Shown here: positions 1 through 11,731 of the stretch, piece by piece | Layout of the letters: the number at the start of each line of letters is the position of its first letter | How positions within the stretch are numbered: the first letter of the stretch is position 1 | Assembly: GCF_000341285.1 (NCBI RefSeq) | Contig: NW_005178473.1 | Location: forward strand, 124,001 to 188,000 | Direction: 5' to 3' | DNA from: Galdieria sulphuraria | Taxonomy: Eukaryota > Rhodophyta > Bangiophyceae > Galdieriales > Galdieriaceae | Length of the DNA stretch: 64,000 nt | Translations under genes and position numbers: made by a program | Notes under the pieces: generated by a model | Told to the model about the DNA's origin: nothing | What the model saw: the letters and a program-made list of their open reading frames with translations, nothing else | Database searches by the model: none

Positions 1-1490
1 ATACCCAAGTAGTGATCGAGTAACTGCTTTAAGACCACGGGAACCCTGTGGTAGATATGAATCTCGATTCACCCAGTGCATACAGTCCAAATGAATCGTT
101 GCGCGACCGCGAGTTTCCCTTTGATTGCATGATATTCCTATTTCCTTTTCTATGTCGATATCATAATATCTGGCTCTTTCAAAAACAAATGGCCAGTCAA
201 ACATATCTCCGTTATATGTCACAAAAATTTGTGGAGTATGTAACTGTATCTCATCTAGGAATCGTAGTAATAACGACCTTTCATCATTTTCATTGAAAAC
301 TGTAAAGTCTCCTGGAAACTACCAAATCTCAACCCAATTACAACAATATATATAATACATACCTCATCTTTAGGACTATAAGTGAAATCGTCAATATTTG
401 CAGCAACAATTTCTCTATTCACACCTAGATATCCTTTTCCATCTATCATCCAAGATATCATCATAACTTGATCACCAGTTTTTGCATCAGGAAATTTGAG
501 AGGAGCTTTTGTTGTCTCAATATCAAATGCCAAAACAACGGGCTGTGGCCTTTCTACTATTTCTGATAGAGGATGCAAAACTGCATTGGATTTGGAGTCG
601 ACTCGGACATTGTACCAAAGACCAACATGTATATTTTGACTAATCATAGTTCTTGAAATGGGAGATATATCATATTCAAATATTTCGAGAATAGAATGAA
701 ATCCGTCGCTTCTCCTAAAAATTGTTAAAGTTACGTACATTATGGTAAGTCAGGATCTGTTCGTACGTTAATTTTTCTTCATTCTCTTTCGTTTCTTCCA
801 ATAACAAATTCCTACTTGTGCTGAACTCTTCCAATCTACGAAGAACGAAGCTTGATACTTCATTGAGCTCTGACATAGTTCGAAATTCGATAGCCAATAA
901 AGATCTCTTTGTCATGCTTGCAACGTGATTTGGAACTGACTGATCGTGAAGAGCTACTTGCTTTATAGCATAGAGTTTATCACGAAAATACTTTTTCAAG
1001 GCGAACTCTACTTCTTCCTCAGAGCCTTCTTTCACTTTGAGGTAAAAATATGGTCTACATATCATGGTGGCACGAAAATGATTCCCATCAGCACCGATAA
1101 AGAAGAGGTCTACAGCCTTTAAGGGTTTTAGGAGTTTATCGGGACAGCATAGGAAACCTTTACCTGTGTAACCCTCTTATTTGTTGGGTCCTCAACAGTG
1201 GTAGCTACTGCGTTAAACAGCCATCCAACTTTGGACCCTGTTAGAGATAACAAGGGCTCAAATCCACTATCTCTGTCGAGCTTATCTAAAGAGATTTGTC
1301 AATACTTTTTTCAGAATAGATAACTCGACGAAACTTGCCTTGCTTTCTTCGCCTTTCTTTTACTTGTTGTTGATACAAAGACGAATCTTCTTCTTCAGAT
1401 GCAGCAGTTTCGAGTATATTTCGTTTCCTTTGAGACTGTGAAAGCCGTGAACATCTTCATAACGGAGCTTGACTCGTTCCTTACCTGCAT
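1..1490 (-). CDS. POLE: DNA polymerase epsilon catalytic subunit, N-terminal part (partial at left edge)
   Basis: This is the leading-strand replicative DNA polymerase, a nuclear B-family enzyme; only the N-terminal 3'-5' exonuclease half lies in the window. The splice model is a tiny first exon (start codon at 1488-1490, six coding bases), then exons broken by introns at about 1286-1338, 1113-1163, 715-766 and 306-360. Recognisable family blocks in order are VGWLFNA, CRPYFYLKV, NIHVGLWYNVRV, the Exo I motif FDIETT (about 516-533), the Exo II motif TYNGDMFDWPF (about 190-222) and RDSYLPQGS near the left edge. These match the pol epsilon N-terminus rather than delta or zeta. The 1286-1338 intron uses a GC donor (AAG then GCAAGT). 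The polymerase and C-terminal domains lie beyond the left edge. Confidence 0.93.
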
Positions 1491-2106
1491 TCAAATTTAG
1501 CGCCAAACAAATGTGGGAAAGAGTAGACCAATTTACTTGAATGAAACAAAGCCAGTCTGTTAAATACTATTGCATTACAAACGACATAAGATAAAATGGA
1601 CGTAAAACAATATAAAGCTTTGGAAGAAGAAAGTTGAGAACGTTTTCCATTTGCCAATTATCCAAACAAGTGTTTTGCAGATCTCCATATATAGAGAATG
1701 TGTTGAATGTGAAGAACAAATTAAACACAGGTGTTGATGTTTGCAAGAGATTCCCTTTAAAAATAGTACTGAGAAACAAGGCTCTCTTTTGCTTTCAGTT
1801 TAAAATAGTAAGAGTTCTGTCGCACTATGGTAAAACAAAATTTCTTTCTAAACGAAAGCATCGTCAAACATACTCTTCGTTGGAATCTTTTGTAATAATA
1901 CTAGGTGACAAATGCAGGTTATTTCGACTTCTACATCCTCCTATAGAATTCAGATGTTTTATGGACTCATCTTTAAGATTTGAGAAACAAAGTTGTAAAA
2001 AATGGCGGGATTTGGAGAAGGTCCCAATTTGTCCTTTTGATGAGCTATTGTTGACAACATAATAGTAAACAAAACCCAACAAGTTTATGAATATTTTAAA
2101 AATCAA
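1491..2106. other. Intergenic, divergent promoter region
   Basis: This 616-nt stretch separates two divergently transcribed genes and should hold both promoters. A 142-codon open frame on the plus strand (1634-2062) and an 80-codon frame on the minus strand (1864-2106) overlap here. Neither shows recognisable domains or a convincing composition, so I do not call a gene. Confidence 0.5.
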
Positions 2107-5100
2107 ATGACTGACAGGTATGGAGCTTTAACCAAGAAGCACTATAACAAGTACTCAAGTAATCTCGCAGGGTGAAGAATATCGACAGAGGCGTGAAAAC
2201 AGAAAGCATAGAGGAATCTTCAGAAACTCTCTTCCTCAGCAAGCAACAGATAACTCATGAGCATCAATTTTCCAAAGCACTTCTTGTAAGTCAACTAGGG
2301 AGGATAGTTTTTGCGTTGAATATAGTTTAGGAAAAGTCTTTGGATGGCTTGGTTACCCTTCTTTCACAGACGCAGTCTTCTTGCATAGCTGAAAATCTTA
2401 CACCCTCGCAACTTCGTGCAGATGACTCTCCAAAACTTACATCGACACTAGCTATTTGCGTATACGAGCAACCAGGAAACAAGAGGAAAGCAAAGGCGAG
2501 AGAAATCTTGGAGTGGGAACTTGCATATGCATCAGCCCGTCAAAGACTGACTGCTCACGTCAGAGCACTGTTAAATTTGTGCGTTCTGTCTCGAATGGAG
2601 AATATAGAGTTTGACAAGGATCTTGCTTTTCAAACCATTCAAGAGAAACTAGAACTGTTAAAAGCTAGACTACAGAGTGCAGGCGTCGGGGTTGAGAAAA
2701 AAAGAGTTCTCCTTGCTCAGAATTTACTAGAAGCGGAATATTTGATTGAAAAAGGTCTTTTTTTCAATTCTAGAAATAAGCAAGAAGAGGCCTTGGCTTG
2801 TTTTAAGCAAGCGTTACAACCTGCCTTTGTAGGAGCAGAAATGGGATTTAGGAAATGGTTGCTGGCAAGTCTGAAATGGACAGCTGTCGGTGAAATGAAG
2901 GCAAAACATTGGCTTCAGGGCGCTGTTTACTTCACAGATTATTGTGGAAGATGTTTATTTCACATTCGAGAAGTTGTCCTACAACAGAGCACACCTGCTG
3001 TATATTCCGATTCCAAAAATCATGTAGAAAAGTCAAATGTAGAACCAAGAAGTCAACTCAAGTACTTTATACCTGGGAATTTCGTGGAATCGTTTTTGAA
3101 CTTATGTGATTGTCTGTTTCATTTAAGGCTTTACGAGGCTGCGAGTATTTGTCTAAACTATATTTCATCTGTTGTCCTTTCGGTAGACGATGAGGAAATA
3201 ACGGGCCGTCATTTTGAACTGAAAATGTAGTTTCTAGCTAAATGTATTTAAAACTTTGTCTAACTGCAAGTCTAGGAACGTTAATGATAGTATCAATAGA
3301 GAAAAGAGAAAGGCACTGGTTTCCGAGGATGAGGACTGGGACTCTGAATTTGGCTCTCTGGACGCTGAAGAATTACATCCGCGCTTCTCCAACTTGTTTG
3401 GTGATAAGTTTACTCAACTGAATTCTGAAAAAGACCATAGGTTGACTCTACTGAAAGAGCAGATGGAGGTTCGAAGTTCATTCCTAAAAAATTCTGCATT
3501 TATAAAGTATCCGAAGCCAACAGTTCTCTATAGCTTAAGACTTGCAGATGGCCGTATGCAGTTGCATGAGAAAGAATACGAATCTTGGCTTTTACACTAT
3601 TCCTTTGTTGATGACAGTAAATATAAAGAAGGTCAGCAAAATCTAGAAGTATGGAGCGATTCAAACAAGAGCATTCCCACTTCTAATGTGATCTTGGATC
3701 GCCTTAAGAGACTGGATCAGGTCACATTGGAATGGGCTGAGATGTACTTTCTATTGATTTGGGACACTTTCAGGGAGAAAAAGTTCTCTCTGATGTTTAA
3801 ATATGCAGATAATTATTTTAGTGCATTACATGGTGCCAATTCCGTTTTGAGCATTGATGAAAGAAAGGATGACAAAAAGTACGAGAAGCTGTTTCAAATG
3901 AGCATGGAAATTGAAAAAATAGTAAGAACTAGTATAAAGTATTCATCAACCAACACATCTATGACTACCATGAAAAAGAATCTACATATTATAGAATGTA
4001 CTTTTCCAGAGATGATTTTGAGGATCAAATTGTACAAAGTGCAATGTAGAGGCCATAATTGTTTAGAAAACGAAAATTCTACTGATTTTCTTGAAGTTAC
4101 CAAAAATTTATTGGAGATTCAAAGAGCTTGTTGTAACATAGATAATGAATCTTGGCTATCCTTCGAAACTTGGGACTCGATAAACTTTGATAGTGTGGCT
4201 TTTTCAACAAAAGACCTCGACGTACAAGTTGATGCCATAGCATCTTTATATTTTTTTCTTTGTGAACGGTCCCCGTTAACCGGAAAGCCACTGATTCATG
4301 CAGGCAGAAATGAAGGAGCGATAATCCCGAGAAGAAAGGATTTCCAGGGTCTTATGAAGAAACTCAAGTTGCAATACGAATCTATTCCAAGCGCAAGTCA
4401 CATCAAAGCAAAGACCGCTTTTGTATTGGCTCATTATGGTTTTCATTCCACGGGAGATAAAGCAACAGCTGAAAGACAGCTCTTTGAAGCACTTGTGATA
4501 TGGAAACAGTACTCAAATGATCATTTGACATATCCAGTACCGCTCCTGACGGGAGAATTTGTACAAGAAGTACTTAACTTTTTGGCAAATATTCTTTTGC
4601 AAAATGGAAAGGCTATCTATAGCTTAGCTGCCAGTACAGCGGAACATGTTGTCGACTTTTTTATGTCGAAATCTCAGAGTATACCTGTATTGCTTCGATG
4701 TGTAAGAATTTCAAAGACAGCTGGACTGTATCCTATTGCGATCGGATATTTATTACAAATATTGGTAAGTATGGATGAAGAATTGTCATTGGAATGCTGA
4801 ATAAATATCTTATAGGAAACCTACCTTGTTCCAAGGGCTAAACTGGAATTCATTTCTTACTTGTTACAGACCATAGATTTAGCTGTGGAGTTTGGTTACT
4901 TTTCTTGTGCTTTAGAACTTGTAGAGTGTGGAGTGAACTACATTCAGGAGTCGATAAATACAAGTGAACAAAATGCAATAAGAATGAACGAATCCAAAGC
5001 CAAAAATCTGGAGAAACGGCTGTCAAGTTGTTCTTCTAACTGGAGAACTAGAAGTTTTGAGGAATTGAGAATAAGAAGTGGCATCTTATTAACTGCAACT

Positions 5101-8100
5101 GGCCATTTTGAAGCAGCACAAAAGTCATTTCGTTCCTTGTCACTTCAGTCACGAGACAACCGCATAACTTTATTATGTCGACTTTATTTGACTGAAATTG
5201 ATGGCATGTTAAACCGTCATACAGAATGTCTTAGCTTCTGTGAACAATTTGAGCGAATGACATCGCTTACTGTTGGTCAACTTTTTGAAAATGTTCGACT
5301 CAGCTTTCATCTATCTTTGTGGGATCTTGACTTGACAATATCTGAAGTAGCAGTCTTTATAAAAATCCGTTGCTTGTTGAGAAAACAACAGTTCATTGAA
5401 GCACTGAGGAATACCGACTTTGCGTTTATAAAGTTTCATCGAGGGCAGCTCCGTCATTTGGGTCGTCTTTATTATTTGAGGGGAAAAATCTTAACTCAAA
5501 TGATGATACATTTGAAAGACAATGTTGTTTGTCAGTCGTCCAATTGTTTTACTACTTGGTGAGTTGTCTTCATTTTGCATTTTCCAAATTTTCATTTCTC
5601 ATACTCGAACATTAGTTTTATAACGAAAACAGAAAGGCTTGTTGGCCCACGTACCATTCAGATTAGTAGTCAGGGAGCCCAATCCATGGAAAGAAGATTA
5701 GAATGGAGATTTTCAATACAGAGCAAAGAAGATTTGGTCTCGCAAGCAGTAGATTCTTTGTTCCGGTCGATTGGTTATTTCAAAAAGACTGGCCAAGACT
5801 TTCTTGTAGCTAAAGCACAACTCTATATAGGAAAGCTAATAAATGCATATCTTTCAACGCAACTACGAGTGGAAGGCACTTTCAAATGGAGCTTTTTGAA
5901 GGAAAATGTGCGAAATTACTTCAAGTATTTTTCAAAGATTGAAAATTTGGAAGACATTCAGGCAGATAGATTATTGATTAGCGCATGCAAGATTTGGAAG
6001 CATATTTATTCCTTGAATGAACTGTTGAATGGCTACATCACATTAATAGAATATTATTGTTTGACAGGTTATGATTCTGGAGCTTCTTATTTGTTCTCTG
6101 AATGTTGGTTACTGTTGTCAGATTTGTTTCTAACGGACTTGAACATACAAAGTTGTATACAGCTTGAAACTAGTCGATCCATCGAGTTTGTTATAAAGAA
6201 GTTGTCAAAGATGGCGTGGATTTTGGTTACTTTTTTCTCGGAAGAAGAAATTCAACATTATCTTTTAGTGTTTGATGCTTTGAACAATTTGAAATCGAGA
6301 TGCTATCAGATGGACAGTCCTTCTTTGAATTGTCCAAAGGATGACTCTGACGTGGTTCAGAGTTGTAATAACGGTCACTCTGCTTTGACGACATCGGACA
6401 AGAATTCCGAGGATCATTCGAAGAAAGAAACTATTGAACAACATTCAGTTGTTGGTAACAAAAGTACGCATCATCTGTACCTTTTCATATAGTTACATGT
6501 TCTATCTTTTGCTAGGTTCTGGCATAACAAGTAATATCCACGGTTGCTATCCTTTCTACAAAAATATAGATAAGCGTTTGAATAACATATGGTCATTTGC
6601 GGCCTCCGGGAATGAACAAGTTCAGTTCACCTTTTTGGAAGGTTCTAAAGGACGTCACTCTATCTTTCAAGAAGGAAGCCGTACTATTTATGAGTTGGGA
6701 GAAGGCACTAAAAAACTTTTTTTGAATCCTCAAGGTCAAATTCAGAGGATACGACATAGAGTCCAACAACTGTATCCAATAGATATCTCCAATTTTATAG
6801 AGGAAATTTTTTCGCTAAACTCGAAATATTCTACTTACCCAATAATGGAACTCAAGCAGCTTTACGATACTTCATGGTCGATCTTTTATCATTTGAAGAT
6901 GCTGAAATATCAACATCTTCGAGGCAAACTGAAAAACATGGAAGACTGGAGTCGATTGAATTGGAGAGGTTGGATGGAATGGTTGAGTATTTCAAGGGGC
7001 ATTCGACAAGAAAGTCATTGTGTAAACAACATTCCTAAGGAGTTGGCCTTCAAATCATTATTTATTGATTACTTTGACCAATGTCTCCTTATTTATGCCC
7101 CATTTAGGCAGATACAATATTCAATACCGCTTTATCGACGTTTCAAAGGCGGGGAAACTGATTCCTCTATTCAACAAGAAGGAACATTACCACTTCCATT
7201 TGAAGTTGAAAAACTCCTTAAAGAACTCATGTTGAACGAGGACAATTATGTATTAAGAGATGTTTTGCCATTTCAAATTTCAATGTGTTTTGGTCGAAGG
7301 AAACAATCCAAGTCAAGCCAAGTTACATCTAAGCACATAATATCATCCAGTGCATTACACTCACTACTACATAATGATAGCAAGTTATTCAGAGATACGC
7401 AATTCACTCTGGTAAGTACTATCGATACCTTTTCTTGCCGATTCCTATTTTTTTGTTTAGTTTGTGGATCCAGATATTGCCTTTATCCCTTGGGAGTTTA
7501 TCCTTGATATTGATGCGATTCGAAGTGAGAGTTTGAGTCGCTTGAGTTATTTCTGGTATCGAGGACAAAACAATAGCACACCGTGTAGTATATCTAAAGT
7601 ATTTTGGTTTGACGAAAAGGATGGAGGATCCAAGAACGATTTTTTTATAACAAAAAAGGGTTCATCTCAAAGGGGAAAAGAAAGACTAGAAACAATTGTA
7701 GACTTTTATTGGAAACGTTTGATAATGGATCATGCAACAAGAGAGGAATGGAGACCTTGGCAAGGACCCATTCCCATGTCTTATGAACGATCCTCTTCAT
7801 GGTTGGAGAGATGGAAAGATGGAAGAGTTGAAACTCCCCATTTATTGGAAGCCAATGCTATCGATTTATTGCGTTGTTTTCAGTTGAAAAATGATGCTGT
7901 CCATATTCCATGTTTTATCTTTACTTTCATGGACGGCTTGCCAAGACCTTGGACGACATTGGGAACATTTCTGGAATGCTTACCACAAGCTGTCTCCTTA
8001 TTTGTTCCGACAAAATATATGGAAACTTTCTTACAGGAGCATTTTCCATCGATAGAACATGCAAAGTAAGTTCCCAAGCACTTCATTGAACATTTATTGA

Positions 8101-8221
8101 ATTCTTTGATAGCAAACCGCTTTCCATGTGGATAAAGCAACTTCAGCAAGAAACTGCACAACACTGCATTCCCATTTTCATTTATGTCAAAACAGATACC
8201 GCAATAAAATATATGCGTTGA
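2107..8221 (+). CDS. Giant helical-repeat protein of unknown function, about 1,890 aa
   Basis: I do not recognise this protein with certainty. Ten exons join in frame: the start codon is in an 11-nt first exon (2107-2117), and introns of 45-60 nt fall near 2118, 2286, 3229, 4756, 5561, 6464, 7409 and 8066. The N-terminal two thirds is all-helical with TPR-like spacing, for example EEALACFKQAL near 2795-2825 and an A/L-rich repeat at 4400-4500, suggesting an alpha-solenoid scaffold. Near 7465-7560 lies DPDIAFIPWEFI followed by SLSRLSYFW, which recalls the segment before the catalytic domain in separase or CHAT-type proteins. The expected downstream His-Gly and Cys dyad motifs are absent. No signal peptide or membrane segment is visible. 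It could be a diverged separase-like or CFAP46-like scaffold; both are speculation. Confidence 0.72.
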
Positions 8222-8303
8222 ATGTTCTTATCAAGTTGTGAGAAGACGATGGCATCTTACTCCAATCACGTTATTTTAGACATAATGAGTGGATAGCTCA
8301 ACA

Positions 8304-8868
8304 TCACTTTTCACTCGTAGGTTCCTTTTCCATAGCAACAGGTGGAGGCATACTGGAACCTCCAATCCCCAACCGCAAGAAACCCATTACCAAAGCACAA
8401 ACCGTTCCAGTTGCACCAATCACCCACTTGATAACCTACAACCAACGTCATCAAGTGTCTTCTTTACGTGAAACTTACTCTGTTCTCTATGCGCTCCATT
8501 TCTGTATGAATATGTGCAACGGAAGTTTGTAACTTCATCTCCAACAGTTGAAGATCCGACTTGAGCACTTGGAAATCGGCTTTTTCCAGGATTTGCAGTT
8601 CCGATCGGAGTGTGGCAAAGTCATTCTTCGACGCAAGGGAGTCGATACCGTTCCTCATACTTTCGTGAGTAACACCGACGAGAATATCGGATAACACTTG
8701 GGCTTGCTTTCGAGGAAATCCACTGGATTCCAAGACTTGGACCAACTTGTAGGTATCGAAGGATACTTTGTATGCTTCGTTTTGCAAGTGTCTGCGTAGA
8801 TGGGGAAGGGATGACCACTTTGGAAATAACCATCCACGCAAAGTAGAACGCAACAAGCCTATTGCCAT
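8304..8868 (-). CDS. DUF1640 mitochondrial coiled-coil protein (FMP32/CCDC90/MCUR1-like)
   Basis: Family members are inner-mitochondrial-membrane proteins linked to respiratory complex assembly and calcium uniporter regulation. The first exon begins at an ATG at 8866-8868 (an upstream TTG continues the frame but is not needed). It encodes an Arg-rich N-terminus suited to mitochondrial import, then the family block FDTYKLVQVLESSGF followed by QAQVL, then a heptad coiled coil (ILEKADFQVLKSDLQLLEMK). A 42-nt intron (about 8437-8478) leads to a last exon encoding the single C-terminal membrane helix (VIKWVIGATGTVCALVMGF) and a short hydrophilic tail ending EPTSEK. Length of about 180 aa and domain order fit DUF1640. 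The gene converges on the solenoid gene with an 82-nt gap. Confidence 0.85.
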
Positions 8869-8944
8869 ATTATGACCCACCACCAATAATAATCAATTAA
8901 AATCCAATAATCCATTCTTATCAAAAATCAACTGGTGGTATTTA

Positions 8945-10201
8945 TTACGCACATTTGCCTTTACAAAAGTGAATGATTCTGTAAGCAGCTTGTTCCATGT
9001 TGCTTTTACTTGTGGTAAGTGCTATTCGAATATAATTTTTAATACCAAAAGCTTGCCCTGGAACGACACCAACCGCTTGTTCTTGTAACAAATGGTCTAC
9101 AAATTCGACATCATCCGAGATAGTGGTTAGCATGTTTGGGTCCAGTTTCACAAACAGAAACAATCCTGCTTCAGGGATAGAAACATCGAGTCCTTGAATG
9201 TGTGCTGATTGAATGATCGACTGAAACGTAAAGGCATTTTGTCGAATAAGTCGAGTAACTTGCTGTCGTTGTAGGTTGGCATTTTCTAGCATAGTTGGTA
9301 ATACTGCTTGAGTAAGGGAACAAGGAAATATCAATCGCATGGATAACCTTTTCATTACTGCACGAATATCTTGCAAAGAATCAGACTTGTCACCTATAAC
9401 ACACCATCCAATTCTCCAACCTGGAGCGACATAAAGTTTACTAATACTTGATATCTTCAAAACGGATATTTCACGGGCAAAAGAAAGAAACGAAATAAAT
9501 TTGGACTCCTCATCAAGAATAATCTCTTCGTAAACTTCATCCGCAATAATAGGCAACCTTAATTCTTTGGCAACGTGGACAACAGCATTCATTTCATCTG
9601 AGGACAGTATATGACCACAAGGATTGTGCGGATTGTTAACTACAATGGCTTTGGTACGTTCATTCTTTGCTTTCCGAATGGAATCCAACTGTATGCTAAA
9701 ATGGTTGGTGGGATCTAACTGATAATAGCGACATTCGATATTCAGGGCATTTGCAATAGAGCGAAACAAGGGAAATCCTGGCTCTGGAAGAAGCAAACTA
9801 TCTCCTGCATTGCAAAGTGAAGCAAATACCAAGTCAAGGGCTCCTGCTGCTCCAGAACAGATAAACACATCTTCAGCCTTTAGTGGAACAGAACTATGGT
9901 TAGCATAATAACGTGCAACTGCTGCTCTGGCTTGTGGTAAACCACCAGACGGACAATACGAGTTATAGTTGGATGAATGAATAACTTCTACCAACTTGTC
10001 TCTTACAACTGTTGGTGGGTACACATTCTCCAGGCCAGTGGGATCCCCACCGGCAAGAGCAATCACAGATTTTGATACACCAGAAACAGAAGAAACTTTT
10101 TCAACATATTTCCGAACACCATTATCTTCAGGACTGGTTCGACTAGAACCTTGGACCATAAAAGTATTAGCCTTATCGTCGTCTATCAATGAACGAGTCA
10201 T
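8945..10201 (-). CDS. PLP-dependent aminotransferase, tyrosine/aspartate aminotransferase-like (class I/II)
   Basis: A single uninterrupted exon encodes a fold-type I transaminase of about 418 aa. Visible landmarks are ALAGGDPTG near the N-terminus, YCPSGGLPQAR, VNNPHNPCG (cofactor-binding Asn), IIADEVYEEI (Asp for the pyridine nitrogen), SISKLYVAPGWRIGW with the Schiff-base Lys, and YIRIAL near the C-terminus. The SxSK followed by PGWRIGW pattern is typical of the tyrosine aminotransferase branch, which moves amino groups from aromatic amino acids to 2-oxoglutarate. Exact substrate cannot be fixed from sequence. The ATG at 10199-10201 is the first in frame; five codons upstream remain open. 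No clear targeting peptide is seen, so cytosol is likely. Confidence 0.85.
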   Translation of the reverse strand: MTRSLIDDDKANTFMVQGSSRTSPEDNGVRKYVEKVSSVSGVSKSVIALAGGDPTGLENVYPPTVVRDKLVEVIHSSNYNSYCPSGGLPQARAAVARYYANHSSVPLKAEDVFICSGAAGALDLVFASLCNAGDSLLLPEPGFPLFRSIANALNIECRYYQLDPTNHFSIQLDSIRKAKNERTKAIVVNNPHNPCGHILSSDEMNAVVHVAKELRLPIIADEVYEEIILDEESKFISFLSFAREISVLKISSISKLYVAPGWRIGWCVIGDKSDSLQDIRAVMKRLSMRLIFPCSLTQAVLPTMLENANLQRQQVTRLIRQNAFTFQSIIQSAHIQGLDVSIPEAGLFLFVKLDPNMLTTISDDVEFVDHLLQEQAVGVVPGQAFGIKNYIRIALTTSKSNMEQAAYRIIHFCKGKCA

Positions 10202-10254
10202 AAGTTTCACAAACAACCAATTTGGTCTGTGGACAGCCTACAAGACATTTTCAA

Positions 10255-11674
10255 TTAACCACAATCTTCAACAAATTCCATGGCGTGATTTCCTTTCCAA
10301 CATGGAATATTCGTAAAGTGCGCATATTCGCCACCTAAATTCCATAAAATACTTTTCCATCTATAGTTTTGTAACCATTTGATATCTTCTTCCTTCTTTG
10401 TAGTGTCACTGGGATCTTTCCGTGGCAGTTGTTCTGGAAAATGGACAGTAGGTGAGGAAAAATGAAACAACTTATCAATATCATTCCCGTTCGTAAGGAA
10501 CCAAGAATGTTGTTTCAGTTCTCCTTCGAGTTGATCAGAACTCCATGAAGAACATCCCGCTAAAAGCAAAAAGTCTTCAAAGTGTGCCTTTCCTTTTCGA
10601 ATTGAATCTATAATAGCAGAAGAACGACCACCCATATAAATACCGTGGCCAACAGCAACAGCACCTTCCATTTCGGGAAACGGATGTAAAACAAACAAAG
10701 TATTCGTAGCAACAGGGCCACCCCAATATACTGGCTGAGGTGATAGTGGATATACTTGTTCGTTTTCATCGTCCTTTCTTCCAAGAGTGTTATCTGCTAG
10801 TTCCACGTTCAGCTCTCCTCGCAACTTGGAAACGCCGCTACTCAATAGAACCGAAGGCTCGAATACTCCAACTTTACTACCATTCAAACAAAACCCTTTC
10901 GCACCTGTTTGGGGATAATATTCGTGAATGAGAATCAAAGATCTAGCAAAAGCACCGGGTAAAAGGGGATGGGACACCAAAAGTGCGCCTTTCTGTATCT
11001 CATCAATTAGGTCCAGGTTTAAAGAAGGATACTCTCCTTGTTTCAATGGAAAACTGCCTCCTGCTAACCCTAACTCAGAATGTGCCATATTTTCGAAATG
11101 TTGAAGGATTCGAAGACCCTTGAAGCCCAAGTCAACTAGGGAAGACTGAAGCTTATCTGAGTAGACAAAAGCTGAGTACTCCCGAAAACGAAGCCGGAAA
11201 GCTTCTTTCAAGGTATTTTGCCACTAGATAGATTGTTGTCAAACAAATAGGTCAATCCATGTACTTTATGCTCAACTTACCGAACAAAATGGCTTGTAAA
11301 AGGTACCTCCCTGAAGAAGGTCCTCCACAACAGAGTATAAAAATGATTGTTTTAAGCGTTCTATAGAGTCCTCAGGTTGTTTGGTATGACTTGGCAGCCA
11401 ACGTTGTCTCAAAAAGTCTGATAGATTCACGTTTTAGATAGCCAACACTACAAAACAAGAGTACCTCACCATACTGCTCTCTTGGTTTGGAAGCTATGAG
11501 AGCTTTCCACGCGGGGTTCTTATCAAAACGTCTAGCAGAACTAAGGAGTGCTCTGTATAAGACAATAACAAGTTGCCTGTTTTGATCAGAAACCAAACCA
11601 CCACCTGAAGCCATATTTGCTCTAATGAGACCAGCAAATGCGATTTCTTTTCTATTTATTTCAACCAGAGTCAT
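10255..11674 (-). CDS. AlgH/UPF0301 (DUF179) family protein with N-terminal extension
   Basis: Three exons join in frame through introns at about 11440-11487 and 11223-11280. The C-terminal 200 residues carry the DUF179/AlgH fold: GALLVSHPLLPGAFARSLILI, then GFCLNGS, VYWGGPV, LFVLHPF and FLLLAGCSSWSSDQLEGEL. Biochemical function of this family is unsettled in bacteria and plants. The N-terminal 150 residues are a separate region: VLYRALLSSARRFD resembles the LYR-type helical start, followed by GGTFYKPFC. Plant homologues are plastid proteins with similar extensions, but no cleavable transit peptide is obvious here. The gene ends only 54 nt upstream of the aminotransferase start, in the same orientation. 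Confidence 0.85.
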
Positions 11675-11731
11675 TCACAAACACAATCGTTTCGTGTTTC
11701 AAAAACACTAGGCAACTTTTATTCTTCTAAG

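Noticed and set aside
1634-2062. 142-codon plus-strand open frame
   Set aside because: No domain, skewed composition, lies wholly between two divergent genes and overlaps another frame; not convincing as a gene.
6900-8221. Active separase in the giant solenoid gene
   Set aside because: The His-Gly and Cys catalytic motifs expected downstream of the IPWE-like segment are not present in any frame I could splice.
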